From positions 1-29,992 of the forward strand of contig CALSCR010002960.1 in assembly GCA_943704495.1 (NCBI GenBank): DNA of 29,992 bases. The letters run 5' to 3'. Positions within the stretch are counted from its first letter, which is position 1; every line of letters starts with the position of its first letter. Below, piece by piece: positions 22,172-29,992 of the stretch. A program made the position numbers and the translations under genes. The notes beneath the pieces were generated by a model. It ran no database searches. It was given only the letters and a program-made list of their open reading frames with translations, and had not been told where the DNA came from. This DNA is from Pigoraptor chileana (Eukaryota > Opisthokonta > Filasterea).

Positions 22172-22342
22172 TTGTTGTTGTGTGTGTGTGTGTGTATGTG
22201 AACGTGTGATTTGCAGATTATCAACTTCAGGTTCGTTCCTGTCGCACATCAGCTCAACTTTGTGCTCATTGTAAGCCTTGGATGGGCGGCGTACCTCAGT
22301 GCGATGAACGCCGCCGCAATAGCGAAACTTTCTGGCGAATGA
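21040..22342 (+). CDS. Mpv17/PMP22 family inner-membrane protein with mitochondrial presequence
   Basis: I read four exons, 21040..21202, 21320..21406, 21538..21899 and 22217..22342, giving 245 residues, with phases 1, 1 and 0. The family has four membrane helices and sits in mitochondrial inner or peroxisomal membranes; Mpv17 and Sym1 are channel-like proteins. Diagnostic parts in order: FYRRLFNAYNAALEKRPIPT, KAVTSGVLFALGDVIAQ, YGFAILGPLSHYHF, WPTMKANWVVWPAVGIINF, FRFVPVAHQLNFVLIVSLGW, AYLSAMN. The N-terminal 46 residues contain no acidic residue, are rich in Arg and Ser, and end in ALRRFAS, a typical matrix-protease (R-2/R-3) cleavage context, so mitochondrial targeting is likely. Intron 3 (21900-22216) holds TG and GTTGTC repeats. 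The gene is convergent with the membrane-domain gene ending at 22665. Confidence 0.94.
21960..22012. repeat. TATA/TGTG microsatellite in Mpv17-type intron 3
   Basis: Mixed TATA, TGTG and TGCG units run through the 5' part of the intron. Confidence 0.85.
22112..22196. repeat. GTTGTC hexanucleotide array followed by a TG run, Mpv17-type intron 3
   Basis: About eight near-perfect GTTGTC units are followed by GTTGTT units and a TG run, ending 20 bases before the TTTGCAG acceptor. Confidence 0.9.
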
Positions 22343-22664
22343 GCGAGATTGCAATCTGCGGCTGTTGTTCACTCGGCATACACCGTACAACAACAACTTG
22401 ATTTTTACATGCCATAAACAAATGTTTAGCGGTTTTGTTTCATAGTGTGCCCTTCTAGATTGACGAGGCAGAAAGGAGAAAAAAACAGTCGTTGTATCGA
22501 TCAGCCGGTAGATTGCATCTCAATAGCAATCGTTTAATATATGCAGGTATAATAGACTGGACAAGCGATGCATAAATGGCGCGATCCGCCCACACACAGA
22601 ACATATTGCACGCAAATGCACGCAGCACACAACCACATACGGCGGGGGGTTGGATGACAAGCGA
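22343..22664. other. Convergent intergenic region
   Basis: This is 322 bases between two convergent gene ends. I see no coding exon. An ATAAAC-type sequence at about 22415 may be part of the 3' end signal of the Mpv17-type gene. Confidence 0.5.
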
Positions 22665-23967
22665 TCACATGGGATCCTTAAAAACGGTGAACTTTTCAAT
22701 AAGATGGCACATTCGATCGGCCTGCGGCGAATACCACAGCGGATTTCTGCACTGCGAAGTGAGGGCATCACGTGCGCCCATGCCCCGGATGGCAGGCCAC
22801 TCCTTCTGCACTTCATCGATGCCAAGTGCCTGCAGGGAGGATGATGCGCGTGTGTGTTGTGTTGTGTTAAGTGTTGCGTGTTGTGTTGTGTTGTGATGTG
22901 TGGTGTGTCGTGTTATGTGTCGTGTGTTGTGTTGTGTTAAGTGTTGCGTGTTGTGTTGTGATGTGATGTGTGGTGTGTCGTGTTATGTGTCGTGTATTGT
23001 GTTGTGGAGAGAAAAGGAGAACGAAGCGCGTCGTTTGGTATATAAACAGAGCGAGTGTGTGACAATAGGCAGCTCAAAAAACCAACCACGCACGCACGCA
23101 CACACAGCATCTACACACACCACCTCAGCTCAGAAACGTAAAACGCAACCCACATAGACGGTCATCGTGTGGTCGACAGAGTCGATCTTTATCCGCACAA
23201 TGCTCTTGTAGTCCTCCACTTTGAGCGCCGCAAATGAGTCGTTGTCGTGCTTGCCGAAAATGCCCGCGCACAGAAGATACGTGCCCATCACCATGGGTCC
23301 CCCGATGCACCCAAAGAGAAACACAACGAGCTTCACCCACAACTGATGGTACACGCGCAGCAGTCGCAGTGCATGATATCGGGGCAGTATCACGGCGTAA
23401 AACATGTAGTGGCCAGTCGCAGCAACAAGCAAGTAGGCCGCGGCGTGGATAAAGCCGATGAGCACGCCCCACAGCCGCGTGCGCGCCCCAATGTCCGTGA
23501 AGAACCCAAGTACAATCCACGCGACCGCAAAGATGAACGACGATAGCGGCGACGCAAGCACAGCCGCCGACAATGCCTCTGCTGCGCTTCCCAATTCGAC
23601 ACGCTTTGCTGCTTCCGCCGCCGCCGCCGCAACGGATGCAACGCCAGAGACAATCGGTGACGAGGGGTCAATGCCACACTGCTCAGAATCCGCAGCACAC
23701 GCCGAGAATATGTCGGAGGTTGCAGGTGCTACCTGGCACCGGTCCCAAATGTCGGCGGCCTGGAAGCCCATCGCAAAGAGGCATATGGCGCCCGTTACGT
23801 AGCCAAAGCTGAAGTTTTTGAACATGAAGAATATGCTCATGAGTGAGTAACGGAAGGACACCTTGCTCGACGGGTAGACGGAACGGAGATCGCAGTCACG
23901 TGGCCGACGCGAGGTGCCGGACACACGGATTCGCGGTTCAAGAATGTGGGTCGGGTGGAGGAAGGCG
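22665..23967 (-). CDS. Polytopic membrane domain with C-terminal DYK..RIKI / GID.V...W module, 5' end undefined
   Basis: Two joined exons on the minus strand: 23154..23967 and 22665..22829 (donor GTGGGT at 23153, acceptor CTGCAG, phase 0), about 325 residues to the stop. Several hydrophobic segments are visible (SIFFMFKNFSFGYVTGAICL; FIFAVAWIVLGFF; LIGFIHAAAYLLVAATG; LVVFLFGCIGGPMVMGTYLL). They are followed by DSFAALKVEDYKSIVRIKI, then, across the splice, TVYALGIDEVQKEWPAI and a short tail CHLIEKFTVFKDPM. I recall this tail from large membrane proteins of oomycetes and other protists annotated as calcineurin-like phosphoesterases; that assignment is from memory. The catalytic half expected upstream is absent, because the kinesin motor occupies that position. 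The exon begins after AATACAG at 23968 and needs a preceding exon ending in phase 2. A restart at the ATG at 23840 is possible. Confidence 0.55.
22854..22994. repeat. 70-base tandem duplication, GTGTTGTG-rich, inside an intron
   Basis: The landmark TTAAGTGTTGCG occurs at 22867 and 22937, exactly 70 bases apart, inside two near-identical TG/GTT-rich copies. The array lies in the intron 22830-23153 of the membrane-domain gene. Confidence 0.88.
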
Positions 23968-23982
23968 CTGTATTGGGGGATG

Positions 23983-24014
23983 TTGTGTGTGTGTGTGTGA
24001 GTGTGAGTGAGTGT

Positions 24015-24057
<43 letters not shown>

Positions 24058-24066
24058 TGAGTGTGT
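23983..24066. repeat. TG/GAGTG microsatellite between kinesin and membrane-domain exons
   Basis: A TG run interspersed with GAGTGTG units lies between the last recognised kinesin exon (24187) and the membrane-domain exon (23967). Confidence 0.9.
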
Positions 24067-24186
24067 TATACACAGCCATACACATAGAGTTAGGCCCACC
24101 ACCACCAACAACATGTTGGGGGTTTGGGCTAGGGGAAGGGATGGGCCCGGCTAAGTGTGAGAGAAGTGTGAGAGCGCAGCACAAAC

Positions 24187-26000
24187 CTCGTAGTTATCCG
24201 AGGCAGGTCCGACAGTGGCAAGCATAATTGTCTTTGCGTTCCCATCCAGGGCTTCTTTCAACACCCACGTGAGCTGCGACTCTCTGCAGTTTTACAAGGG
24301 CCGAGCAATATCACAAATAATGACAACGATTTGCGGTATGCACAAGTACACCAAAATGCAATCATCAGTAACATCACACAATAATAAGATTGCACTGCAT
24401 GCCACCAGTTAGCACTGGTGCGGCAGACCATACCGATAAGGAATCACTGTCTGGGGCTTCACGGATCGCAGGGCAAGAGACGACAGGCAAGCGTTGAGTA
24501 CAAGAAGAGAAGAGTTGATTGCAACGCCTTCACGATGGCGTTCAACATTTCCACCGCGTGTGCGGACACGCTCGCTGCAGTGATATACCAGGATGGATTG
24601 TCATGAATGGTCGCAACACTGAAAACACAAGCATGGGAGACAACTTAATCCGCTACTCTCACACAGACACGATTACATGCACGACACTCCGCGCTCCCAG
24701 ACCACAACACACACACATGCACGAGCGCATCGCTTTTTACACACGCAGCCGCAGCCAATACCCACCTGCCAGCAAGGTCTACAAGGGATATGAGACTAGA
24801 CCCCTGAACAGCGGATCCTTTGCCGATTGTTCGCTTCCATGTGAATTTCAGCTGCACAATGGTGTGCGATCGAGAAGACTGACGATTCATGTTTGTTGCA
24901 GCGACGGTACGCTGCCCGAATCCCTCAGCCATCAGCGCGCTGTGGCGGTCGGTTGCATAGATGCAAAGGCATAAGTTTCGGAATACTCTAATCCATTGCG
25001 TACACCTCCTACCCATCCAGGTTGGCGATACAAAACAGCTGCAACATGCGTGGATGCATTGTATGGGAGCGATAACACTTGCAGTTTCCTAACTACTATA
25101 AATATATGCAGCACCTCGGACGCAGATGCAATATGATGTGTAGGCCCGTTATACGAGTGTAGGTACATACATTTTGAACGAGAACATCAGAAACACTACA
25201 GAACAACATTGATGCCCTCATTATGCTACTTCTGGTTGTAGAAACTCACTTCATTGCGGTGAAATTTCTTATCGACGCCCACGTGAGCTTCTCGACATAA
25301 GGTCCGGTATCCGGGTGGCACCGCACCTGCAAAGGTCGCAGAAATGAACATCAGCTGAATGTAAATGCTTCCGTTGGCAGAGCACAGGGGGTATCCGATT
25401 CAAGTGCAATCAACACACTCGACAGCCCCCAATCCAGCCGAGTGAATACCCATCCCATCAATCAACATCTTTAGTGCAGTAATACAACAGCTCACTCCAA
25501 CGCACTTTCAGGGGTGTCTGGGCGCTTGCAGGCACAAGCAGGTCGTATATATCCTCCAGATATATCTCCATCATGCACATGGCTACGGAGTACTCGCTGC
25601 CTGCACGCGATTCCCCGTTCAGTCCGGACACTTTGCGGAACATTTCGGCGAGAAAACGCGGCGCAAATCCATCAACACTTCCCGTACTGGGATCACCGAA
25701 CATGGAATAAGTCTTTCCCGAGCCCGTCTGTATGCAAGTCAGGGTAAGTATTTGGATATTAGGACTGCGGTGGTGTCTGCATGTGGGTCTGTCTGCAGGA
25801 AAAATTCTGACACATAACAAACTTCAACAGTGGCTGAACAGTGTAATGATGGCAGCATGGACGGAAGAAGGCACAGTACACACCTGCCCACACACACACC
25901 TGCCAACATACGCACACACACACACACACACACCTACACACACTACACACACATACACACACATACACACACACACACACACCTGCCCACACTACACACA

Positions 26001-26041
<41 letters not shown>

Positions 26042-26621
26042 AACAAATACACACACAGTACACACCTGCCCATATGAGAACACAGTGACGTTGTATCCCT
26101 CGAGGGCATTGAGAAAGACATCCTGCCCAATCAGTTTGAAGACGGCCTCCTGTGATACGAATCTGCAATCCGCAACACGCAACAACGACCGTGCGATTAG
26201 GCATTAGTGACCCCATTAGTCCTTCAAGTGTGCCAATATTATGTGCACGGGCATTGCCACTCATATGCCGCTGGCGAATTTCACAGCACAAACCTCCTTG
26301 CCATCATGTATTCCCCTCCTACCGTCATGCATGCACGTGCATGCACAGGCACCGCCATTCATATGACGCTGGCGAATTCCAACGCACATACCTGCTGCCA
26401 TCCTGGCCACTTGAGTCGAGGCAAAAATCGAACGCAAAAAAGTGCTGATTTGTGCGGTTGGCAGCCGTCTTTTCGCTCTTATCCGCTACTTCGCCGTTTT
26501 CGGTTACGGTGATCTGGGCGCCCCGCATCTTGATAACACACTTGGAACCCCGCGCTATCTCATCGTCTGTCAGTGGCCGCAGTCGCACTGCGACAAGCAC
26601 ATCCGGGGTAATGCCAGCCAT
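24187..26621 (-). CDS. Kinesin motor domain, lacking the final helix and tail
   Basis: I read seven minus-strand exons: 26392..26621, 26066..26162, 25506..25727, 25250..25326, 24766..24939, 24434..24574 and 24187..24283. They give 346 residues from the ATG (MAGITPDVLVAVRLRPLTDD), with every join in phase. Kinesins move along microtubules using ATP. The nucleotide site is complete: P-loop YGQTGSGKT (107-115), switch I NRQSSRSH (227-234), switch II DLAGSE (263-268). SQLTWVLKEALDGNAKT and the terminal TVGPASDNYE are also typical; the LTWVLKE form is reminiscent of kinesin-3, but the class is not certain. After DNYE a GTTTGTGCT donor follows (24186), and nothing encoding the expected ETLSTLRYA helix, neck or tail is found downstream. 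The gene could be truncated, a pseudogene, or fused to the membrane exons at 23967. Confidence 0.9.
25872..26072. repeat. CA-rich intron array bounded by a 19-base direct repeat containing the splice donor
   Basis: CACAGTACACACCTGCCCA occurs at 25872-25890 and 26054-26072, 182 bases apart, with CA-repeat DNA between. In minus orientation the second copy is the end of kinesin exon 2 and its donor (GGGCAG then GTGTGT). The first copy, and a related one near 25982, are therefore look-alike donors inside the intron. Confidence 0.88.
26244..26404. repeat. Duplication spanning the kinesin exon 1 splice donor
   Basis: About 63-64 bases are repeated at 26244-26307 and 26342-26404 with roughly 80% identity, sharing CATATG, CGCTGGCGAATT and GCCATC. 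The second copy covers the last 13 bases of exon 1, the donor and the first part of the intron. Confidence 0.82.
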
Positions 26622-26696
26622 GCGCTGGTGAAAACTCAGCTCCCTGTCAGCGGCGGCAGAAAATGTATTTCATAATTGGTTGTGATGCTCGCAAAG

Positions 26697-26704
26697 TATA
26701 TATA
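26697..26704 (-). promoter_or_regulatory. TATA-like element upstream of the kinesin gene
   Basis: TATATATA lies 76 to 83 bases upstream of the kinesin ATG (minus strand), between it and the putative STAND stop at 26765. This supports the kinesin having its own promoter although only 143 bases separate the two genes. Confidence 0.38.
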
Positions 26705-26764
26705 TGTGTGCCACAACAGCGATGAAAGCAAACCCCCCAAATAAACAAACGGTTTCCTACTGTA

Positions 26765-29700
26765 TCAGCCAGGATCAGGGCTGTGTGGGGATGCGTGATA
26801 TATGGCGTGAGTGGCTGCTGCGAAGTTGTGGGTAGGAGCTACCCTAACCCAAACCCTAACCCCTAACCCACCTGAGGGAGCGCGGGAAGTCACCATGTTC
26901 TCTGTCCGCCTCCTCCGCCTGCGACTTGCTCTTGAAGTATGCGGCAAGATAAGCGTGGACGGGACGGCAGTCGAATGCCGCAATGTTCTGCGACGACGCC
27001 CCATCACGTGACGGCGTCGCAGAGGACGACATCATTACTTCGCTTGCAGATGACGACGACTGCTCTGTTTCCAATGGCTTCAAGTAGCGTCGCACGACTG
27101 CAAGTACCATCTCTCGATGAAAGAACTTCAGCGTGGCCTCTCCCGTCTCGGCGGAGGGGGCGAGTGAGAAGTCGATGTCCCTGTGCAAGGCCGCCCACGA
27201 CGCATGCGACACCGCATCTGTGTGCACGCTGTCGGCGTGGGGCTTCGAGTCAGCAACGCCCTGCATGGACGCCGACGCCGTGAGCAGATCGAGCACTTCC
27301 TCCTCCAGGAGACCCGCACGCGAGCACGCAATGGCAAGCAGCGCGCGACAGACAGTGGGCTTGCCGTGCATGCGTTCAAGGCGACCGATCAGGCGCTGCA
27401 GCAGGCCGGCTACATCATCCGGGAGGTCCCGTATGGTCTGGCTCACGTGCTCAAACACGCCAAACACTCGCAGCTCCTCGCATGCCTGCACGTGACGCGT
27501 TTTGTGCGAATGGCAGAGTGTGTATAACCGCACGGCTTTAGTTCAATGGATTCAAGTGTGTCTTTAGGCGCTGTCTCCGGGCTTCAAAATAGGCGCCTCT
27601 AAAGAATTCAAACAGATTCTGAACCCTTTGTCAATTTCATGCATTCGACTTCAGGGAGAGTGGCTTCAAAAAGGCAACAAATGGAAAATGACAGACGTCG
27701 AATTGCAACAGGACATACCACGACAAGCCAAAGCGGGAACTTTGCACCGTCGTGCGCCAGAAGCAGCTCCATCTGGTTATCGCCCACACTCTCGTTCAGG
27801 CGCTTCGACACGCGGGCGAGCGCGTCCTTCACAACGGCGCGCTGCTCGTCCTTGCTTAGCGGGCCAAGGTGGACGATGCGAAGAGACGCTTTTCCCGAAG
27901 TGCGGGCACTCAGCTGAGCGACACTGTCAGAGTCGGTGACACACGTGACGATTGTGCGCACGTTTGCTGTGGGCATGTCCAGCGGAATCCAAGCAAGCCT
28001 ATCCTCGTGCGGCATGTCGTCCACTATCCGACGGAAGGGCGAGGGAGATGGTTGTGTGAGAGGGCGCGGACACATATGGGCGCACACACGCGTAAGTGTA
28101 ATCAGAGTCCGTCCCTAGGGAGAGCTGTTGGCATTCTGAAAGATGGAAGCTAATCATATGACGATTGTGCCACTGCCATTACTATGTTGTTATGGAATAG
28201 CACACATCAGTCGGCGATACACATCGAGATCCCACAATACATTACAACGCCAACACACAGTGTCGGCTCCGCTACATAACTTACATTGGTTGATGGCATC
28301 CACCACGATAACAATACGAACGGCATTCGCGAGTATGCCCAGCAGCCCATGGAAGGCCACGCACAATCCTGCATACTGCTCCGGGAGGCAGATTTCGGGG
28401 GGAGCGCCGGGACGGACGACTGCCTCGCCACCATTCGCAACGATAAGTCGATCGGCGTCAGCAGCAGCTGAGGCGCCAGCGACAACAGCAATGCGCGCTC
28501 TGTTCATGTCATGATGTGCGTGTGTGTGTGTACGGTCGCACCTGATGTTATTGTTTGAGCGATCTCATTCGGATCATACTGTTACACATGTCTTCAAACA
28601 GGCCGAATCGCAAACCCTTCATCTAAAACAGTAACACTACATGGCCACATACCCCTATGTCACCAGCATACAAAACCCTCATCCGAAACAGTCACATTCC
28701 CTAACCCTACATGCCGCCAAAATACAAACCGAAGTTCATTGCAAAAGCGTGATAGCATCGAAAGTGTGTCTGTGGCGTTGGGTCCGACACCCGCAAAGTG
28801 ATAGAGCACGTGATGCCCAGGCCCCCCGAACCTGCACACGCGGTTATGTCACAGCAATGTCCAGTGCGCGTGTGTGTGGCTGCGAATCAGTATGTGTGTT
28901 TGTATCGGGTCTGCGAACGTGGGGTAGTTTGTGTCTCGCAGAGTCTTATATCTCTACAGGCATGCGGATGGATACGCATATCTAAAAAAAGGTACCCTGC
29001 GATTACTCGTAACCCATGAAGCGATAACAGTGAGCGGTGTGTCACTGATACAACAACCGCAGATGTAGCTGTGGTAACGAAATGGCCGATACATCAACAA
29101 ACGTATCGGCTGTGTGCGCCAATCAGAATGTGTCCACAGCAAGCCTACCTTCCCAGCAGCTGCAGTGACTTTGCAAGGAGCGCACTTTTTCCGCTCCCGG
29201 GGCTTCCGAGTATGATCATGAATGAGGACGACGCAGCCGCCATGCTCGCACCTTCAGCGTGCGCACAAACTTCTTTCAACAGGTCCTGAAAGAAGCACGA
29301 CAATAGATGCAAGAGCCGGCTCCGTTGAGTAAAGAAGGGTGCCACGGTTGCTCACAAGCAACGCGACGCAAACAATAGTGTAGTGTTGAACACAAGCCAT
29401 AGTAGCCGAGGGCCTGACTTTCAGAGCAATTTTTAAATGCAGTTCACACTTGAAAAAGAAAGTGTGTGTGCATAATCAACATTTCACACACACACACACA
29501 AGTACGCAAAGAGATAAACATACAAGAACACATAGACAGACAGTAAGAGACCACACACACACGCACCTGGCGACCAACAAAGAGGTCCGCACGCGCCTCG
29601 ACGAAACTGTCCTTGCATGCAACCACCAAACGTCGCTGGTCGGCAAGTGGATCAAGATCCCCGACGCCACCATCCGGCAGGGGATACTGCGCAGAGATTG

Positions 29701-29907
29701 CACTCAACAGCCGCTTTAGAAGCGTCTCCGCGAGTGAATCTAGCTCACCGAGCGTGCACGCACCCGATTCGGCGTCAACTCCAGCGTACTTGCAAAAGTA
29801 GCCATCGACAAGCTGATTAGGCCTGCCTGCAAGACGCTTTCTCAGCCGCTGCTTCATTGCAGTTACCCGGATGCGTCCAGCGGGATCCAGTGCAAGCACA
29901 CGTGAGC
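26765..29907 (-). CDS. STAND-class (NACHT-like) P-loop NTPase, 5' end outside window
   Basis: I read minus-strand exons 29567..29907, 29149..29285, 28285..28499, 27719..28023, 26872..27485 and a probable 16-base last exon 26765..26780, all in phase, about 541 residues here. STAND NTPases are nucleotide-switched scaffolds for sensing and assembly. Motifs in order: DLFVGRQDLLKEV at the domain entry, Walker A ILGSPGSGKSALLA, Walker B IVIVVDAINQL, LAWIPLDMPTANVRTIVTCV, LGPLSKDEQRAVV, FPLWLVVACEELRVFG, a winged-helix-like LLAIACSRAGLLEEEVLDLL and HAYLAAYFKS. The style is close to the NTPase module of NPHP3 and TEP1-type proteins, whose N-terminal DUF4062-like part would lie past the right edge. 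The protein ends soon after the winged helix, with no WD40 or TPR sensor repeats. The last intron begins with TTAGGG repeats. Confidence 0.82.
26841..26871 (-). repeat. Interstitial telomere-like (TTAGGG) repeats at an intron donor
   Basis: In minus orientation the intron after the exon ending at 26872 opens GTGGGTTAGGGGTTAGGG and continues TTTGGGTTAGGG, giving three TTAGGG units plus variants. The first G-run overlaps the donor. Confidence 0.85.
28608..28728. repeat. Diverged direct repeat with CCCTAACCCTA in STAND intron
   Basis: An AAACCCTTCATCTAAAACAG segment (about 28612) recurs in diverged form as AAACCCTCATCCGAAACAG (about 28673), each followed within about 25 bases by CTACATG. The second carries CCCTAACCCTA, resembling the telomere-like repeat at 26841. 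It lies in the 649-base intron 28500-29148, in which I see no coding sequence. Confidence 0.6.
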
Positions 29908-29937
29908 CTGTGCATATGTGGGCGTGCATATATGTAC

Positions 29938-29939
29938 GC

Positions 29940-29992
<53 letters not shown>
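29938..29992. repeat. TG microsatellite at the right edge
   Basis: A (TG)n run with one TATG interruption continues to the window end. It lies in the intron upstream of the first STAND exon visible here. Confidence 0.95.

Noticed and set aside
21769-22224. Minus-strand open frames with long Asp-Asn and Thr-His repeats
   Set aside because: They are translations of the GTTGTC and TG microsatellites inside an intron of the Mpv17-type gene.
25890-26040. CA-rich array with regular-looking spacing as a possible CRISPR-like array
   Set aside because: It is a microsatellite in a eukaryotic intron with no unique spacers.
26622-26872. STAND NTPase and kinesin as one spliced gene
   Set aside because: The STAND exon ends in phase 2; the acceptor before the kinesin ATG (CACCAG then CGCATG) would not keep frame. 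The ATG has a TATA-like element at the common distance. Kept only as an alternative.

Overview
The window is nuclear DNA from a flagellated unicellular eukaryote, GC-rich in coding sequence. Genes carry many short introns (about 90 to 650 bases) with GT..AG ends, usually GTGAGT, GTATGT or GTGCGT donors. TG/CA microsatellites are common in introns and spacers, and one intron holds TTAGGG-type telomere-like repeats. CFAP52 implies motile cilia and EED implies a Polycomb PRC2 complex. The UBE2J sequence and a tail domain I associate with oomycete-like proteins faintly suggest the stramenopile/SAR side of the tree, but I cannot fix the lineage. Exon joins below were made by hand; nearly all were checked for reading-phase continuity and for alignment with remembered family sequences.

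Layout, left to right. (1) The first coding exon of a UBE2J-type E2 enzyme (minus). (2) A single-pass membrane protein with a large glycosylated repeat ectodomain (plus, 3 exons). (3) An 89-residue conserved-looking small protein (plus). (4) EED, with a 365-residue N-terminal extension carrying an AT-hook (plus, 4 exons). (5) YbeY (minus, 3 exons). (6) CFAP52, divergent from YbeY (plus, 9 exons). (7) A 1.36 kb spacer with an unusual cluster of short repeats and palindromes. (8) An ABCC/MRP-type full transporter (plus, 7 exons). (9) A mitochondrial Mpv17/PMP22 protein (plus, 4 exons). (10) On the minus strand, from the right edge leftwards: a STAND/NACHT NTPase, a kinesin motor, and a polytopic membrane domain.

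Most genes are ordinary housekeeping or ciliary genes with no evident shared pathway. The unusual part is the right-hand third. The kinesin motor is complete through its ATPase motifs but stops just before the last motor helix. It is followed on the same strand by a membrane domain that has lost its own expected N-terminal half. The STAND NTPase ends soon after its winged-helix region, without the usual C-terminal repeats. Other points of interest are the AT-hook EED, an ABCC transporter with Gly at the NBD1 catalytic position, duplications at intron donor ends, telomere-like repeats in an intron, and an apparent excess of CACGTG.
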